Program-made: the position numbers and the translations under genes
Assembly (NCBI RefSeq): GCF_017875835.1
Contig: NZ_JAGING010000001.1
Coordinates: 2,914,001-2,978,000 of the forward strand
Length of the DNA: 64,000 nt
From: Psychrobacter sp. PL19
Lineage (GTDB): Bacteria > Pseudomonadota > Gammaproteobacteria > Pseudomonadales > Moraxellaceae
Reading direction: 5' to 3'
Part shown: piece by piece, positions 8,713 to 17,358 of the stretch
How positions within the stretch are numbered: the first letter of the stretch is position 1
Layout of the letters: every line of letters starts with the position of its first letter
Notes under the pieces: model-generated
Database searches by the model: none
What the model was told of the DNA's origin: nothing
The model's input: only the letters and a program-made list of their open reading frames with translations

Positions 8713-9813
8713 TTGACTGACTCCATGAGCCGCCGTGTAAAATTTGAATCGTTGACCCCAGCCCAACTTAAAACCGTGCTTGGTGAATATAATAATCACA
8801 TGAAATATATCCAAACCCGCCTTAATATTAAAATCAGTCAGCGCCAAGGCGATTTTTGCCTGAGTGGTGATTTGGCAGATGTTGAACGCGCTGAACGTAT
8901 CTTATATAAGCTGGTGGATGAAACTCAAAACACTAAGAATATCACTCCAGAAGAGCTACATCTGATTATCCAATCGAGTATTGCGCGTGACCAAGACGTG
9001 GAAGACGATGCGCCAACAGAAATTAGCGAAAATCCAGATGATTTAGACTCGCCTAGCGACTTTACCCCTATTAGCCTGCGTACTCGTAACGGCAAAATCA
9101 TCCCACGCGGTGGTAACCAGCAGCGCTATGTTAAGGATATTCTATCGTCTGATGTGTCATTTGGTATTGGCCCTGCAGGTACTGGTAAAACCTATCTAGC
9201 GGTAGCCTGTGCCGTTGATATGATCGAGCGTAACGAGATTGAACGTATCTTACTGGTACGTCCTGCGGTTGAGGCTGGGGAGAAACTTGGCTTCTTGCCA
9301 GGCGACTTAACCCAAAAAATTGACCCCTATCTCCGTCCTTTGTATGATGCGCTATATGAAATGCTAGGCTTTGAAAAAGTAGGCAAAATGCTTGAGCGTC
9401 AAGTGATCGAAGTTGCCCCGTTAGCCTATATGCGCGGCCGGACGCTGAACAATTCATTTGTAATCTTAGATGAGGCCCAAAACACCACACCTGAGCAGAT
9501 GAAAATGTTTTTAACCCGTTTAGGCTTTGGTTCACGGGCGGTGATTACTGGTGACATTACCCAGGTCGATTTACCGCGTGGTACTAAGTCTGGGCTGACG
9601 CAAGCAATGGAAATCTTAAGTGATATAGAAGAGATTCATATCACTAAATTTGATTCAAAGGATGTGGTACGCCATCAGTTGGTACAAAAAATCGTTGAAG
9701 CTTATGATGTGTTTGACGAAAAAGAAGAAATGCTCAAAGAACGGCGTAAGCAAGAGCGACTGGCTGAACAAGAACATAAACAGGCGATAGCAAACGCGGC
9801 CGCTAGGTTGTAA
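8713..9813 (+). CDS. PhoH-family ATPase
   Basis: A 366-residue PhoH-like P-loop ATPase/RNA-associated protein (YbeZ type). N-terminal part resembles a KH-like RNA-binding region. The Walker A motif GPAGTGKT is at about residues 150-157, the Walker B region is FVILDEAQNTTPEQ, and TGDITQVDLP follows. The C-terminal tail is a Lys/Glu-rich helix. The start is TTG at 8713, 5 bases after AAGGATAA-like sequence; an in-frame ATG at 8725 would drop four residues. ybeY follows, the usual partner of this family in RNA maturation, but a strong terminator and a repeat fragment lie between them. Confidence 0.92.
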   Translation: MTDSMSRRVKFESLTPAQLKTVLGEYNNHMKYIQTRLNIKISQRQGDFCLSGDLADVERAERILYKLVDETQNTKNITPEELHLIIQSSIARDQDVEDDAPTEISENPDDLDSPSDFTPISLRTRNGKIIPRGGNQQRYVKDILSSDVSFGIGPAGTGKTYLAVACAVDMIERNEIERILLVRPAVEAGEKLGFLPGDLTQKIDPYLRPLYDALYEMLGFEKVGKMLERQVIEVAPLAYMRGRTLNNSFVILDEAQNTTPEQMKMFLTRLGFGSRAVITGDITQVDLPRGTKSGLTQAMEILSDIEEIHITKFDSKDVVRHQLVQKIVEAYDVFDEKEEMLKERRKQERLAEQEHKQAIANAAARL

Positions 9814-9859
9814 TTCATAGTCCCACACCCGTACTATTAACGAGCTAATATTAGATCGC

Positions 9860-9887
9860 AAAAGCCGCATCAGATATGCGGCTTTTT
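9860..9887 (+). terminator. Rho-independent terminator after phoH
   Basis: Stem AAAGCCGCAT/ATGCGGCTTT with a short loop and a run of six T. It separates phoH from ybeY, genes often co-transcribed elsewhere. Confidence 0.85.
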
Positions 9888-9906
9888 TATGATTGACAGC
9901 TTATGG

Positions 9907-9940
9907 GCTATAGTCGATCCAACTTACAAAGGACACAGTG
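9907..9940 (+). repeat. Left-end fragment of the palindromic repeat family
   Basis: The sequence GCTATAGTCGATCC, then a short A-rich stretch and GGACACAGTG, matches the left end of the full copy at 13046-13199 (CTACAGTCGATCC ... GGACACAGTG). The core and right end are missing. Confidence 0.6.
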
Positions 9941-9976
9941 CCATGAAAACAGTGGCGTTAATGAAAGGAAAAACTG

Positions 9977-10570
9977 ATGAAGCAAGCCAATGACGAAAAT
10001 GATCCTATGGACAACGATAACGCTACTGAACTAACGATCAGCGGTGCGGATAGCATTGATGCCGAGCTGCTCAATACATTTTATACCGAGGATATTTTGC
10101 TACCAGTCGTGTTAGCGACTTTAGATTATATGAATCAGCGGCTTAAAACTGGTCTTGAGCTGCCTTACTTTGTGGATATAGATGAGGCGTTGTGGCAACA
10201 AAAACCTAAAGCCTTGGATATCTATATCACTGATAGTAATGAGGGGCGAGCACTAAACTTAGAGGCGCTTGGTAAAGATTATCCGACCAATATTTTGTCT
10301 TATCCAAGTGATTTTCCTGCCGCCGTGTTTGAGCTGATGCCGACCATACCACTGGGTGAACTGATTATATGTCATGAAGTAATGGTGCGGGAAGCTGCTG
10401 AGCAAGACAAGACTGTGGCACAGCATATTAGCCATTTATTAATCCATGGCGTGCTGCACTTATTCGGCTTTGATCATATAACCGGGCAAGCTGAGCAAGA
10501 TCAAATGGAAAGCTTTGAGATTGATATTTTGGCGCGCTTGGCACTGCCTAACCCTTATCTCGAAAATTAA
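9977..10570 (+). CDS. ybeY: Endoribonuclease YbeY (rRNA maturation)
   Basis: A 197-residue zinc-dependent metalloendonuclease involved in 16S rRNA 3'-end maturation and ribosome quality control. The diagnostic motif HGVLHLFGFDH, with three zinc-binding His, is at about residues 157-167, and TNILSYPSDFP matches the conserved mid region. The first 25 residues are an acidic Asn/Asp-rich extension not seen in the shortest members (about 150-155 residues). The start has AAAGGAAAAACTG directly before ATG, a strong ribosome-binding site. It is downstream of the phoH-like gene, its common neighbour; both gene flanks carry fragments of the palindromic repeat. Confidence 0.93.
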   Translation: MKQANDENDPMDNDNATELTISGADSIDAELLNTFYTEDILLPVVLATLDYMNQRLKTGLELPYFVDIDEALWQQKPKALDIYITDSNEGRALNLEALGKDYPTNILSYPSDFPAAVFELMPTIPLGELIICHEVMVREAAEQDKTVAQHISHLLIHGVLHLFGFDHITGQAEQDQMESFEIDILARLALPNPYLEN

Positions 10571-10586
10571 TAGCAGCATTAAGAAC

Positions 10587-10633
10587 AGTACAGTTGAGAC
10601 AATTCAAAAAAGAGACAGTGCGGCTGGTACTGC
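10587..10633 (+). repeat. Degenerate left-end fragment of the palindromic repeat
   Basis: GTACAGTTGAGAC, an A-rich stretch, then GACAGTGCGGCTGGTACTGC resembles the left end of the copy at 13046 (CTACAGTCGATCCC ... GACACAGTGTGGCTGGTA). It lies just after ybeY. Confidence 0.45.
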
Positions 10634-10693
10634 TTACCATCACTGTCCTCGTTAGCTTGAGTTTGTGGATGAGGGTTCAAGTAATAGATGGCA

Positions 10694-11569
10694 TTAATCT
10701 TTATCTGGCAACGGCTTTTGCGCCTGATTCATATTATTGACCATCTGATCCAAGCCTTTAACATGCACACTGCGCTGCGGGAATGGGATATCGATTTTGT
10801 TGTCATCAAGCGCGTATTTAAGCTGCTCGAGTAAATCGCACTGCATGTCCCACCAGTCCGCATTAGTGGTCCAAACATTCAAAGTCAAATCAACCGAATT
10901 ATCACCCAAGTTAGTGACTCGCACGATAGGCGCAGGATCACTAAAGGAAACCGGATTGCTGGCGGCCAAATCTAGCATAATATTTTTGGCGGTTTTGATA
11001 TCCGCATCATAACCAATACCTATGGTGATATCCACGCGGCGATTGGGTAGCGAGCTATAGTTGGTAGTGGCTGAAGTAGTGATATCGCTGTTTGGGAAAA
11101 TAATATCGTGGTTGTTGGTCGTGGTTATATGAGTATTGACCAAGGTAATCTCAGTCACGGTACCCGTGAAGCCGTTGACTTGGATAAAATCACCACGCAC
11201 AAAGGGCCGAAAGGTCACAATCATAATGCCAGCAGCGAAGTTTGACAGCTGATCTTTTAACGACAGACCAACCGCGATAGCCACACCACCCAAGATAGCC
11301 ACGACTGAGGTGGTTTGTACGCCTATTTTACTGAGCGCCGCTAGCACCACGATCACCAATAAAATGCCGTATAACAACCGGCTCAAAAAGCTGGCGACTG
11401 TATCATCTAAACGACTACGTAACATGATGCGATTGGCGATAGTAATGGCTTTTTTAGCCAGCCAACGTCCAACCAACAGTATTACTAACGCCAAGACCAC
11501 TTTAAGTAGTAATGTTAAGGCACTGTCTGTCAGTGCCGCAACATCAAGCGTAAACCCTAAAAACTCCAT
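10694..11569 (-). CDS. MscS-family small mechanosensitive channel
   Basis: A 291-residue inner-membrane channel of the MscS family that opens under membrane tension to release solutes on osmotic downshock. There are three N-terminal hydrophobic segments (about residues 12-35, 60-85 and 87-115). The third, pore-lining one contains GGVAIAVGLSLKDQLSNFAAG, followed by the beta domain start (FVRGDFIQVNGFTGTVTEI) and a cytoplasmic alpha-beta domain. Length is close to E. coli MscS (286). It ends with a short Met/Asn/Gln/Pro-rich tail. Monocistronic, convergent with ybeY; the palindromic repeat copy at 11590 lies directly upstream. Confidence 0.92.
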   Translation of the reverse strand: MEFLGFTLDVAALTDSALTLLLKVVLALVILLVGRWLAKKAITIANRIMLRSRLDDTVASFLSRLLYGILLVIVVLAALSKIGVQTTSVVAILGGVAIAVGLSLKDQLSNFAAGIMIVTFRPFVRGDFIQVNGFTGTVTEITLVNTHITTTNNHDIIFPNSDITTSATTNYSSLPNRRVDITIGIGYDADIKTAKNIMLDLAASNPVSFSDPAPIVRVTNLGDNSVDLTLNVWTTNADWWDMQCDLLEQLKYALDDNKIDIPFPQRSVHVKGLDQMVNNMNQAQKPLPDKD

Positions 11570-11589
11570 ACCTACTCTTCTTTATTAAA

Positions 11590-11727
11590 TATAGTTAAAA
11601 TACCTTAAAAACGCGACGGTACTGCTGGTATAAGCTTTTTGCAGCCTCTGTCTGCGTAGGCACAGCAAGCAAGAAAAACGTATGCCAGCAGTAGGTTATG
11701 TATCGATATTACTTCTCATTGACTATA
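11590..11727 (+). repeat. Palindromic dispersed repeat, copy A
   Basis: A 138-bp copy bounded by TATAGT and ACTATA. The inner arms TACTGCTGGTATAAGCTTTT and AAAAACGTATGCCAGCAGTA are imperfectly complementary, and the middle is GCCTCTGTCTGCGTAGGCACAGC. It is near-identical in the core to the copies at 43554 and 54790. Confidence 0.9.
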
Positions 11728-11784
11728 GTTTTATTTTTTATAAACTTTAAGTTTTATAACCTTTAAAGCCACAATTACACTTGG

Positions 11785-11864
11785 TATCAAGCACTCATAG
11801 TATCAAGTACTCATAGTATCAAGTACTCATAGTGTCAAGTACTCATAGTGTCAAGTACTCATAG
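11785..11864 (+). repeat. 16-bp tandem repeat array
   Basis: Five copies of TATCAAGTACTCATAG (units vary TATC/TGTC and AGT/AGC), followed by a partial sixth. Likely slippage-prone. Confidence 0.9.
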
Positions 11865-12009
11865 TGTCAAATACGCACTTTAACGCTGTTTCTCAAACGC
11901 AGTCTTTAGCGCAGTTGTTGACGTTTTTCGCATATTCAAACTTAAATACACCCAGCTCAAACAACGACTCGGGCAGTTTAGCATTATTCGTTACCTTCTT
12001 TAGGTTATT

Positions 12010-12018
12010 TGCTACAAT
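12010..12018 (+). promoter_or_regulatory. Extended -10 promoter, likely for the 259-residue gene
   Basis: TGCTACAAT fits an extended -10. Just downstream, GGTGC(12021)/GCACC(12036) can form a small hairpin in the leader. No good -35 is present. It is 226 bp before the TTG start of the downstream gene. Confidence 0.35.
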
Positions 12019-12243
12019 GTGGTGCCTTCAGTTTTGCACCATGCTATTTTGCTATATACTATTTTTAAGATCTATTTTACTAGCTGTGTTCTTATTTAGC
12101 GCCCTATTCGCAACGGGCTGGACCTAAATATTCGTAGTCAAACCGTCATATTTACACGGTAATATTTAAACAGTCGTATTCAAACAATCAGACTTAAACC
12201 ACCCTACTTAGCCCTACCAAAATCAGTCATAAGGATAATAAGT

Positions 12244-13023
12244 TTGAGCAAATTTGATGACCTTGATCATACTAATAATTTTGATCACTTCTCTGACAAT
12301 CTCGGTTACCGTTTTGAAGAGTCCTTTAGTGATGGTTGGGACAGCCTAACCCAAACCATCAAAAACCTCTATAACAAAACTACCGACAAGCTTGATGACG
12401 AGATTCGCTTGCCAGTCGCACAAAATTACGTCAATGATGCGTTACAAAAGTTCGTTACTGACAATGTTAAAGCGATCTTAGAGCTGCGTGTTGAGCTGCA
12501 TGATGACTGGTTTCGCTTGTATTGTACGGTCAATGCTGTGGGTATTTATGTGGAAGTAGCCAGTAATTTTTATCTCGTGCATGCCCAGCTTGACCGTAAT
12601 GTACAGCGCTTGGTCTTTCAACAACAGACCTATACCGACGTGCTTAACTTGCGCTGTGAGTCCCTTGCCAAGCGCCAAGGTGTTAAGCTGGCCATCTGGT
12701 TTTATCACAGCGTACTCAAAAAAGACCCTTTAGGGGTTATTTTGTCCTATATCAATATTGCGCGTGCCAAAGATGACATCATTTATCTAGATATTCATCG
12801 CTGGCTCAAAAAGAATAAAAAAATTATGAGCACCTTACACAAGGTGCAAGTCAATTATGGCGAGGTCGAAGAAGAGCAGCTGGTGTTAAAGGCGCAAATT
12901 AATTACCGTGATTTATTAAGTGGTAGTAGCGGCGAAGACATCATCGGCGATGACGATGAACCCGAACTGATGCACGGCCCTATTAATCCTTTAGGGAACG
13001 CGATTGAACCAAGCCAGGTCTAA
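12244..13023 (+). CDS. Uncharacterised 259-residue protein
   Basis: I do not recognise this protein. It is probably soluble: no signal peptide and no membrane segment. The first 35 residues are Asp/Asn/Phe-rich, and residues about 45-240 look like a folded domain with alternating hydrophobic and charged residues (for example DDIIYLDIHRWLKKNKKIM). There is an acidic stretch GEDIIGDDDEPE near the C-terminus. The start is TTG at 12244, with AAGGATAATAAG just upstream as ribosome-binding site. Codon use looks like the neighbours and a strong terminator follows, so it is a real gene. It stands alone between an MscS gene and fpr. Confidence 0.75.
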   Translation: MSKFDDLDHTNNFDHFSDNLGYRFEESFSDGWDSLTQTIKNLYNKTTDKLDDEIRLPVAQNYVNDALQKFVTDNVKAILELRVELHDDWFRLYCTVNAVGIYVEVASNFYLVHAQLDRNVQRLVFQQQTYTDVLNLRCESLAKRQGVKLAIWFYHSVLKKDPLGVILSYINIARAKDDIIYLDIHRWLKKNKKIMSTLHKVQVNYGEVEEEQLVLKAQINYRDLLSGSSGEDIIGDDDEPELMHGPINPLGNAIEPSQV

Positions 13024-13045
13024 TAAGACCAGATGTTAGCGTTTC

Positions 13046-13199
13046 AGCTACAGTCGATCCCATTTAAAATGGACACAGTGTGGCTGGTATAAGCTTTTTG
13101 CCGCCTCTGTCTGCGTAGGCACAGCAAGCAAGAAAAACTTATGCCAGCAGTAGGTTATGTATCGATATTACGTTTCATTGACTGTAGCTCTTACCCAAA
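13046..13199 (+). repeat. Palindromic dispersed repeat, copy B (longest)
   Basis: A 154-bp copy with perfect 10-bp terminal inverted repeats AGCTACAGTC/GACTGTAGCT. It has the same core as the other copies (GCCTCTGTCTGCGTAGGCAC, ATGCCAGCAGTAGGTTATG) but a different left arm (GATCCCATTTAAAATGGACACAGTG). Located between convergent genes. Confidence 0.92.
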
Positions 13200-13206
13200 C
13201 CAAAAC

Positions 13207-13243
13207 GCCGCGACCTTAGTATTAATAAGGCCGCGGCTTTTTT
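13207..13243 (+). terminator. Terminator between convergent genes
   Basis: GCCGCGACCTTA pairs with TAAGGCCGCGGC around an AT-rich loop, followed by six T on the plus strand; A-rich sequence on the other side suggests it also works for fpr. Confidence 0.8.
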
Positions 13244-13283
13244 GTGTCAATCTAGATTAATGTTCATCAATCTACCAATGATT

Positions 13284-14153
13284 CTACCAATAATTTTCTA
13301 CTGCGATATTACCTTCACCGCGGCGATTCATCACTAATCCTAGGGTTTTAAGCGCTTCTTTAGTGTCCTCCACCATCTCCGGATTACCGCATAACATCAC
13401 GTGCGTGCTATCAACATCCAATGCAATGCCAGCTTGCTGTTGTAGCGTGCCATCTAATAATAGCTTGGGTAGACGCTCGGTTAGCGCCCCTTCGACATGC
13501 TCGCGAGTGACGATCGGAATAAAGATCAAGCGGGCTGGATTGTCGACTAGTGAGCCAAAGTCATCTTGCAATTGCTTAATCTTATCGACGTATGCGAGCT
13601 CTTCGGATGTGCGAGCGCTGTAAGCCAGTATGATGTGCTCATAATCCTGCCAGGTCTGCATATCCTGTAGCATCGACAAGAAGGGTGCCAGCCCAGTTCC
13701 AGTGGCCAACAACCATAAGTCTTTGGGATATGGCTTTTGGTAACGCGCTAAGGTTAAAAACCCGAATGGCAGGGTGTTGAGTAACAGCTCATCGCCCACT
13801 TCGAGATATTGCAGCTGCGAAGTAAAGGCACCATCAGGAATAACAATAGAGAAGAATTCTAATATTTCATCGAATGGCGATGACACAATAGAATAGCCGC
13901 GAAAAATATCTTCGTTCGGCGCGGCATCAGACGCCAGTACTGTGGCTGAGTCAGCGCTTGATTCTGAATCTTGCTGCGAGTCTTTACCTAGTTGTTGATA
14001 GTAGTGCAGATCACTAGGGTTGAGTCCCAAACGCACAAACTGCCCCGCCGTAAACTTAAAGCTATCCGGACGGGTGACCGTAAAACTAAAGAGACTGGGC
14101 GTCCAGGTGGTTTTACTAAGGACTTTAACGGTTTGGATATTGTCTTCGCTCAT
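13284..14153 (-). CDS. fpr: Ferredoxin/flavodoxin--NADP+ reductase
   Basis: A 289-residue FAD enzyme that moves electrons between NADPH and ferredoxin or flavodoxin. The FAD-binding RGYSIVSS is at residues 85-92, the NADP-binding LLATGTGLAPFLSML is around residue 150, LCGNPEMV is near the C-terminus, and the protein ends in VENYW, the aromatic C-terminal end typical of bacterial Fpr. A low-complexity Gln/Asp/Ser/Ala insert (about residues 52-80) sits just before the FAD motif and makes the protein longer than the usual 250-260. It lies 93 bp downstream of nuoN on the same strand, so read-through from the nuo operon is possible. Confidence 0.92.
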   Translation of the reverse strand: MSEDNIQTVKVLSKTTWTPSLFSFTVTRPDSFKFTAGQFVRLGLNPSDLHYYQQLGKDSQQDSESSADSATVLASDAAPNEDIFRGYSIVSSPFDEILEFFSIVIPDGAFTSQLQYLEVGDELLLNTLPFGFLTLARYQKPYPKDLWLLATGTGLAPFLSMLQDMQTWQDYEHIILAYSARTSEELAYVDKIKQLQDDFGSLVDNPARLIFIPIVTREHVEGALTERLPKLLLDGTLQQQAGIALDVDSTHVMLCGNPEMVEDTKEALKTLGLVMNRRGEGNIAVENYW

Positions 14154-14246
14154 AAAGATTATTCACTTATAGTCATTATTATGTATTTAATCGTCAGGCT
14201 GTATGTATTGCTAGCTACTGCTTATCATAACATCCTCACGCTTAGC

Positions 14247-15725
14247 CTACCAAATACGCGCCATGCTTGACCATACAATGAGGCTGTTTGGTAATACGCC
14301 AAAGAACACAATCATCGCAGTCACAGCAATCACCATAATACCGCCCATCCGGATACCCCACTGCCCGGCAGCGTCAAACTCAATAAACTCTTTTGGACGC
14401 TTAAATAGCGTTAACATCACACGCAGATAGTAGAACAAGCCGATTGAACTGCCTAAGATAATCATCGCGGCTAAGAACCACTGGGTCCCCTGTACCGCAG
14501 ACAAGATAGCGAATAGCTTGGTAATAAAGCCTGCGGTTAATGGAATACCTGCTAACGACAGCATCATAATAGTCATTACTGCCGTCAATACCGGACGTCG
14601 CCAAAATAACCCTTGATAATGGATCAATTCACTGGCATCACTAGACAAACGATAAGGACTCGACATCAGGGTCACGACCCCAAAGGCACCAATAGAGGTA
14701 AAGGCATAAACCGCCATATACATGCTAGAAATACTATCAGCAGCCGAGCCAATACTGACAATAACGATCAGTACATAACCCATATGGGCAATAGAAGAAT
14801 AACCCAGTAGGCGTTTGAGATTGGTCTGACGCACAGCCAATAGGTTACCGATGAGAATTGATAAAGTCGCCATGACCATGATCAGCATCTGTACCGATGG
14901 CAAGGCCAATAAGGAGGTATCAATTAAGAAACGCACGGCCAGTGCCATCATCGCCACTTTCGTGACTGATGCCAGATAGGTGGCGATAGGTGCTGGCGCG
15001 CCTTCATACACATCTGGGGTCCAAGCATGAAAAGGCGCTGCCGATAGCTTAAAGGCAATACCAAACATCATCATCGCCGACCCTAGTATCAATAGTGGCG
15101 ATTCAAAGAAATCACCTAACATGAAACTAATAGCCTTAAAGCTTAACGAGCCCACTTCCGCATAAATAAACGCCATACCCATTAATAAGGTAGCGGACGC
15201 TGTCCCTGATAGGACCAAATATTTAAGCCCTGATTCAAGCGATTTATTACGTAAAAAGGTATAAGACAGCAGACCGTATAAAGGTACTGACAATAGCTCT
15301 AAACTCATAAAGAATGAGGTCATATGCTGAGCACAGACCATGAGCAGTGCGCCGGTAGTCGATAACAACATCAGCAAATACAGCTCATCTTTATTGTCTT
15401 TTAGCTTGGCTAAATAGGCGTATGACAAGGTACAACACGCCAGCGCACAGATCAGAATCACCACCATATTGAACTGGGCAAAATTATCAACCACGAACAG
15501 CTGCTCAGCGACTGGCGTTACCGATCCATTACTGAGTATCCCGGTTATTTGTCCGAGCAAGGTAAATAAGGCGATGTTCAACCCTACCACTGTCAGTGTG
15601 CCAGTAACCACATGCGAGCGTTTGATGGTGATAGCAATCATCACCACCAATGAGGTAATCACCACTACCATGATTGGCGCGTAAGGCAGCAGCCCCATCA
15701 AATCATTCATCGTAAATTCATTCAT
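14247..15725 (-). CDS. nuoN: NADH-quinone oxidoreductase subunit N
   Basis: Antiporter-like membrane subunit of complex I, part of the proton-pumping arm. A 492-residue protein made of about 14 hydrophobic segments, matching the family length (about 485). The conserved proton-antiporter region is visible as SLELLSVPLYGLLSY and, further on, LSAAPFHAWTPDVYEGAP, with the Lys and Glu residues of the channel. Last gene of the nuo operon, starting 3 bp after the nuoM stop. Confidence 0.96.
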   Translation of the reverse strand: MNEFTMNDLMGLLPYAPIMVVVITSLVVMIAITIKRSHVVTGTLTVVGLNIALFTLLGQITGILSNGSVTPVAEQLFVVDNFAQFNMVVILICALACCTLSYAYLAKLKDNKDELYLLMLLSTTGALLMVCAQHMTSFFMSLELLSVPLYGLLSYTFLRNKSLESGLKYLVLSGTASATLLMGMAFIYAEVGSLSFKAISFMLGDFFESPLLILGSAMMMFGIAFKLSAAPFHAWTPDVYEGAPAPIATYLASVTKVAMMALAVRFLIDTSLLALPSVQMLIMVMATLSILIGNLLAVRQTNLKRLLGYSSIAHMGYVLIVIVSIGSAADSISSMYMAVYAFTSIGAFGVVTLMSSPYRLSSDASELIHYQGLFWRRPVLTAVMTIMMLSLAGIPLTAGFITKLFAILSAVQGTQWFLAAMIILGSSIGLFYYLRVMLTLFKRPKEFIEFDAAGQWGIRMGGIMVIAVTAMIVFFGVLPNSLIVWSSMARIW

Positions 15726-15728
15726 GAC

Positions 15729-17357
15729 TTAACGTGCCTCCATTGCATCAAGTAACTGCGACGCATCTACTTGTGTCACCTGACTGTAAATATATGCATT
15801 ATTAATCCACTGCATGGCGTGACTTGAGGTATCAAGGAACGGCTGTGGATACAGTCCGAGCCATACCAAGCCCACTGCTAACATCAGTAGTAATGACAAC
15901 TCACGTTTACCCAAATCCTTTAATGGACGTTCAGGCAAACCATTTGACTTGGTTTCATGCATGGCCAGCTCTTTAGTATTATTAGCACCAAATAGCGCGC
16001 GATGGATTAGGATCAACGAGTATAAACCCGCCAATACTAAGCTAAAGGTGGCGAACACCACAAACACCGGATATTGCGCAAAGGCACCTAGCAAAATCAT
16101 AAACTCGCCAATGAAGTTGCCAGTACCTGGAATACCGAGTAGCGCGGCACAGAAGAACATCAGTATCGGTGCATAGTAGCGAAACTGACCCCACATACCA
16201 CCCATCAGGGTCAAATCGCGGGTATGTAGACGCTCATATAACTGACCGGCCATGATAAATAGCGCCGCTGAGCTTAAGCCATGCGCCAGCATTTGAATCA
16301 TTAGACCTTGCAAGCTTAATAAGGTACCAGCGTAAATTGCCAATACCACAAAGCCCATGTGCGAGATACTGGTATAAGCCAGCAAACGCTTCATATCGGT
16401 CTGCATAAAGGCCAGCCACGCGCCATAGAAGATACCAATGGTACCCAAGGTCATGGCAATCGGTGCAAACTCTTGTGACGCGACTGGGAACAGTGGCAAC
16501 ACAAAACGAAGCAAACCATAAGCGGCAGTCTTAATCAGTACCCCAGCCAAATCCACCGAGCCCGCAGTTGGCGCTTGCGCATGGGCATCAGGTAACCAAC
16601 CGTGAAAGGGAATAATAGGTAACTTGACCGCAAAGCCAATAAAGAAGCACAACATGATCGGATATTCCCAGCTGCCAAGTGGCGTACCGAGTAAATCATT
16701 ATAATTGAAACTGACTACCCCGCTTAAGGAATAGCTAATAATGACCAATACCAAAACACCGACCAGCATGATAAGCCCGGACGCTTGGGTATAGATAAAG
16801 AACTTAGTTGCTGCATATTCTTTGGTCTTACCGCCAACAACGTCATGACCCCAAATCGCAATCAAGAAGTAGATTGGAACCAGCATCATCTCCCAAAAGA
16901 AGAAGAACAAGAACAAATCAATGGCTAAAAATACCCCAATGACCCCGCCTAAGCTCCACAGTAGGTTCAGGTGGAAGAAGCCGACGCGACGCTGAATCTC
17001 GTTCCACGAACAGGCCACCGCGGCCACACCTAGTAATCCAGTCAAGGCCACCATCATTAGCGACAAACCGTCCATCGCTAAATGAAAGCTAATACCAAAG
17101 CTCGGTATCCATGGCACACTGAATTCAGCGACCCATGGCACCGCAACATCAGGCACAATCACTTGCTTACTCATGCCACCAAAGTCGCCGTAATGCCAGA
17201 GCACTAACGACAATACAAAAGTCAGCATCATGCCGATTAAAGCAATCCAGCGCGGCAGACGTCTATTAAAGCGCTCAACCAGCCAGCATAACAAGCCGGC
17301 AATAAAGGGTATGGCAATTAATGCTGGCAGCATCCACGTTTGTTGTAAATCTATCAT
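15729..17357 (-). CDS. nuoM: NADH-quinone oxidoreductase subunit M
   Basis: Second antiporter-like subunit of the complex I membrane arm; 542 residues with about 14 membrane segments. Markers are FFFFWEMMLVPIYFLIAIWG, FAVKLPIIPFHGWLPDAHAQ and MKRLLAYTSISHMGFV, all classical NuoM sequence. Slightly longer than E. coli NuoM (509), with extra residues at the C-terminal end. It begins one base after nuoL stops, which suggests translational coupling. Confidence 0.96.
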   Translation of the reverse strand: MIDLQQTWMLPALIAIPFIAGLLCWLVERFNRRLPRWIALIGMMLTFVLSLVLWHYGDFGGMSKQVIVPDVAVPWVAEFSVPWIPSFGISFHLAMDGLSLMMVALTGLLGVAAVACSWNEIQRRVGFFHLNLLWSLGGVIGVFLAIDLFLFFFFWEMMLVPIYFLIAIWGHDVVGGKTKEYAATKFFIYTQASGLIMLVGVLVLVIISYSLSGVVSFNYNDLLGTPLGSWEYPIMLCFFIGFAVKLPIIPFHGWLPDAHAQAPTAGSVDLAGVLIKTAAYGLLRFVLPLFPVASQEFAPIAMTLGTIGIFYGAWLAFMQTDMKRLLAYTSISHMGFVVLAIYAGTLLSLQGLMIQMLAHGLSSAALFIMAGQLYERLHTRDLTLMGGMWGQFRYYAPILMFFCAALLGIPGTGNFIGEFMILLGAFAQYPVFVVFATFSLVLAGLYSLILIHRALFGANNTKELAMHETKSNGLPERPLKDLGKRELSLLLMLAVGLVWLGLYPQPFLDTSSHAMQWINNAYIYSQVTQVDASQLLDAMEAR

Positions 17358-17358
17358 C

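Larger units (their letters stand above)
11570..12243. other. Intergenic region with palindromic repeat, tandem repeats and promoter
   Basis: A 674-bp stretch between divergent genes. In order it holds a full copy of the palindromic repeat (11590-11727), a 16-bp tandem array (11785-11864) and an extended -10 (12010-12018). A GTG-started 87-codon frame at 11864 begins inside the tandem array and is not credible as a gene. Confidence 0.6.

Noticed and set aside
11864-12127. GTG-started 87-codon frame with a hydrophobic C-terminal half
   Set aside because: It starts inside the 16-bp tandem array and lacks a ribosome-binding site. The inner ATG at 12017 overlaps the TACAAT of an extended -10, so this is more likely a promoter and leader.
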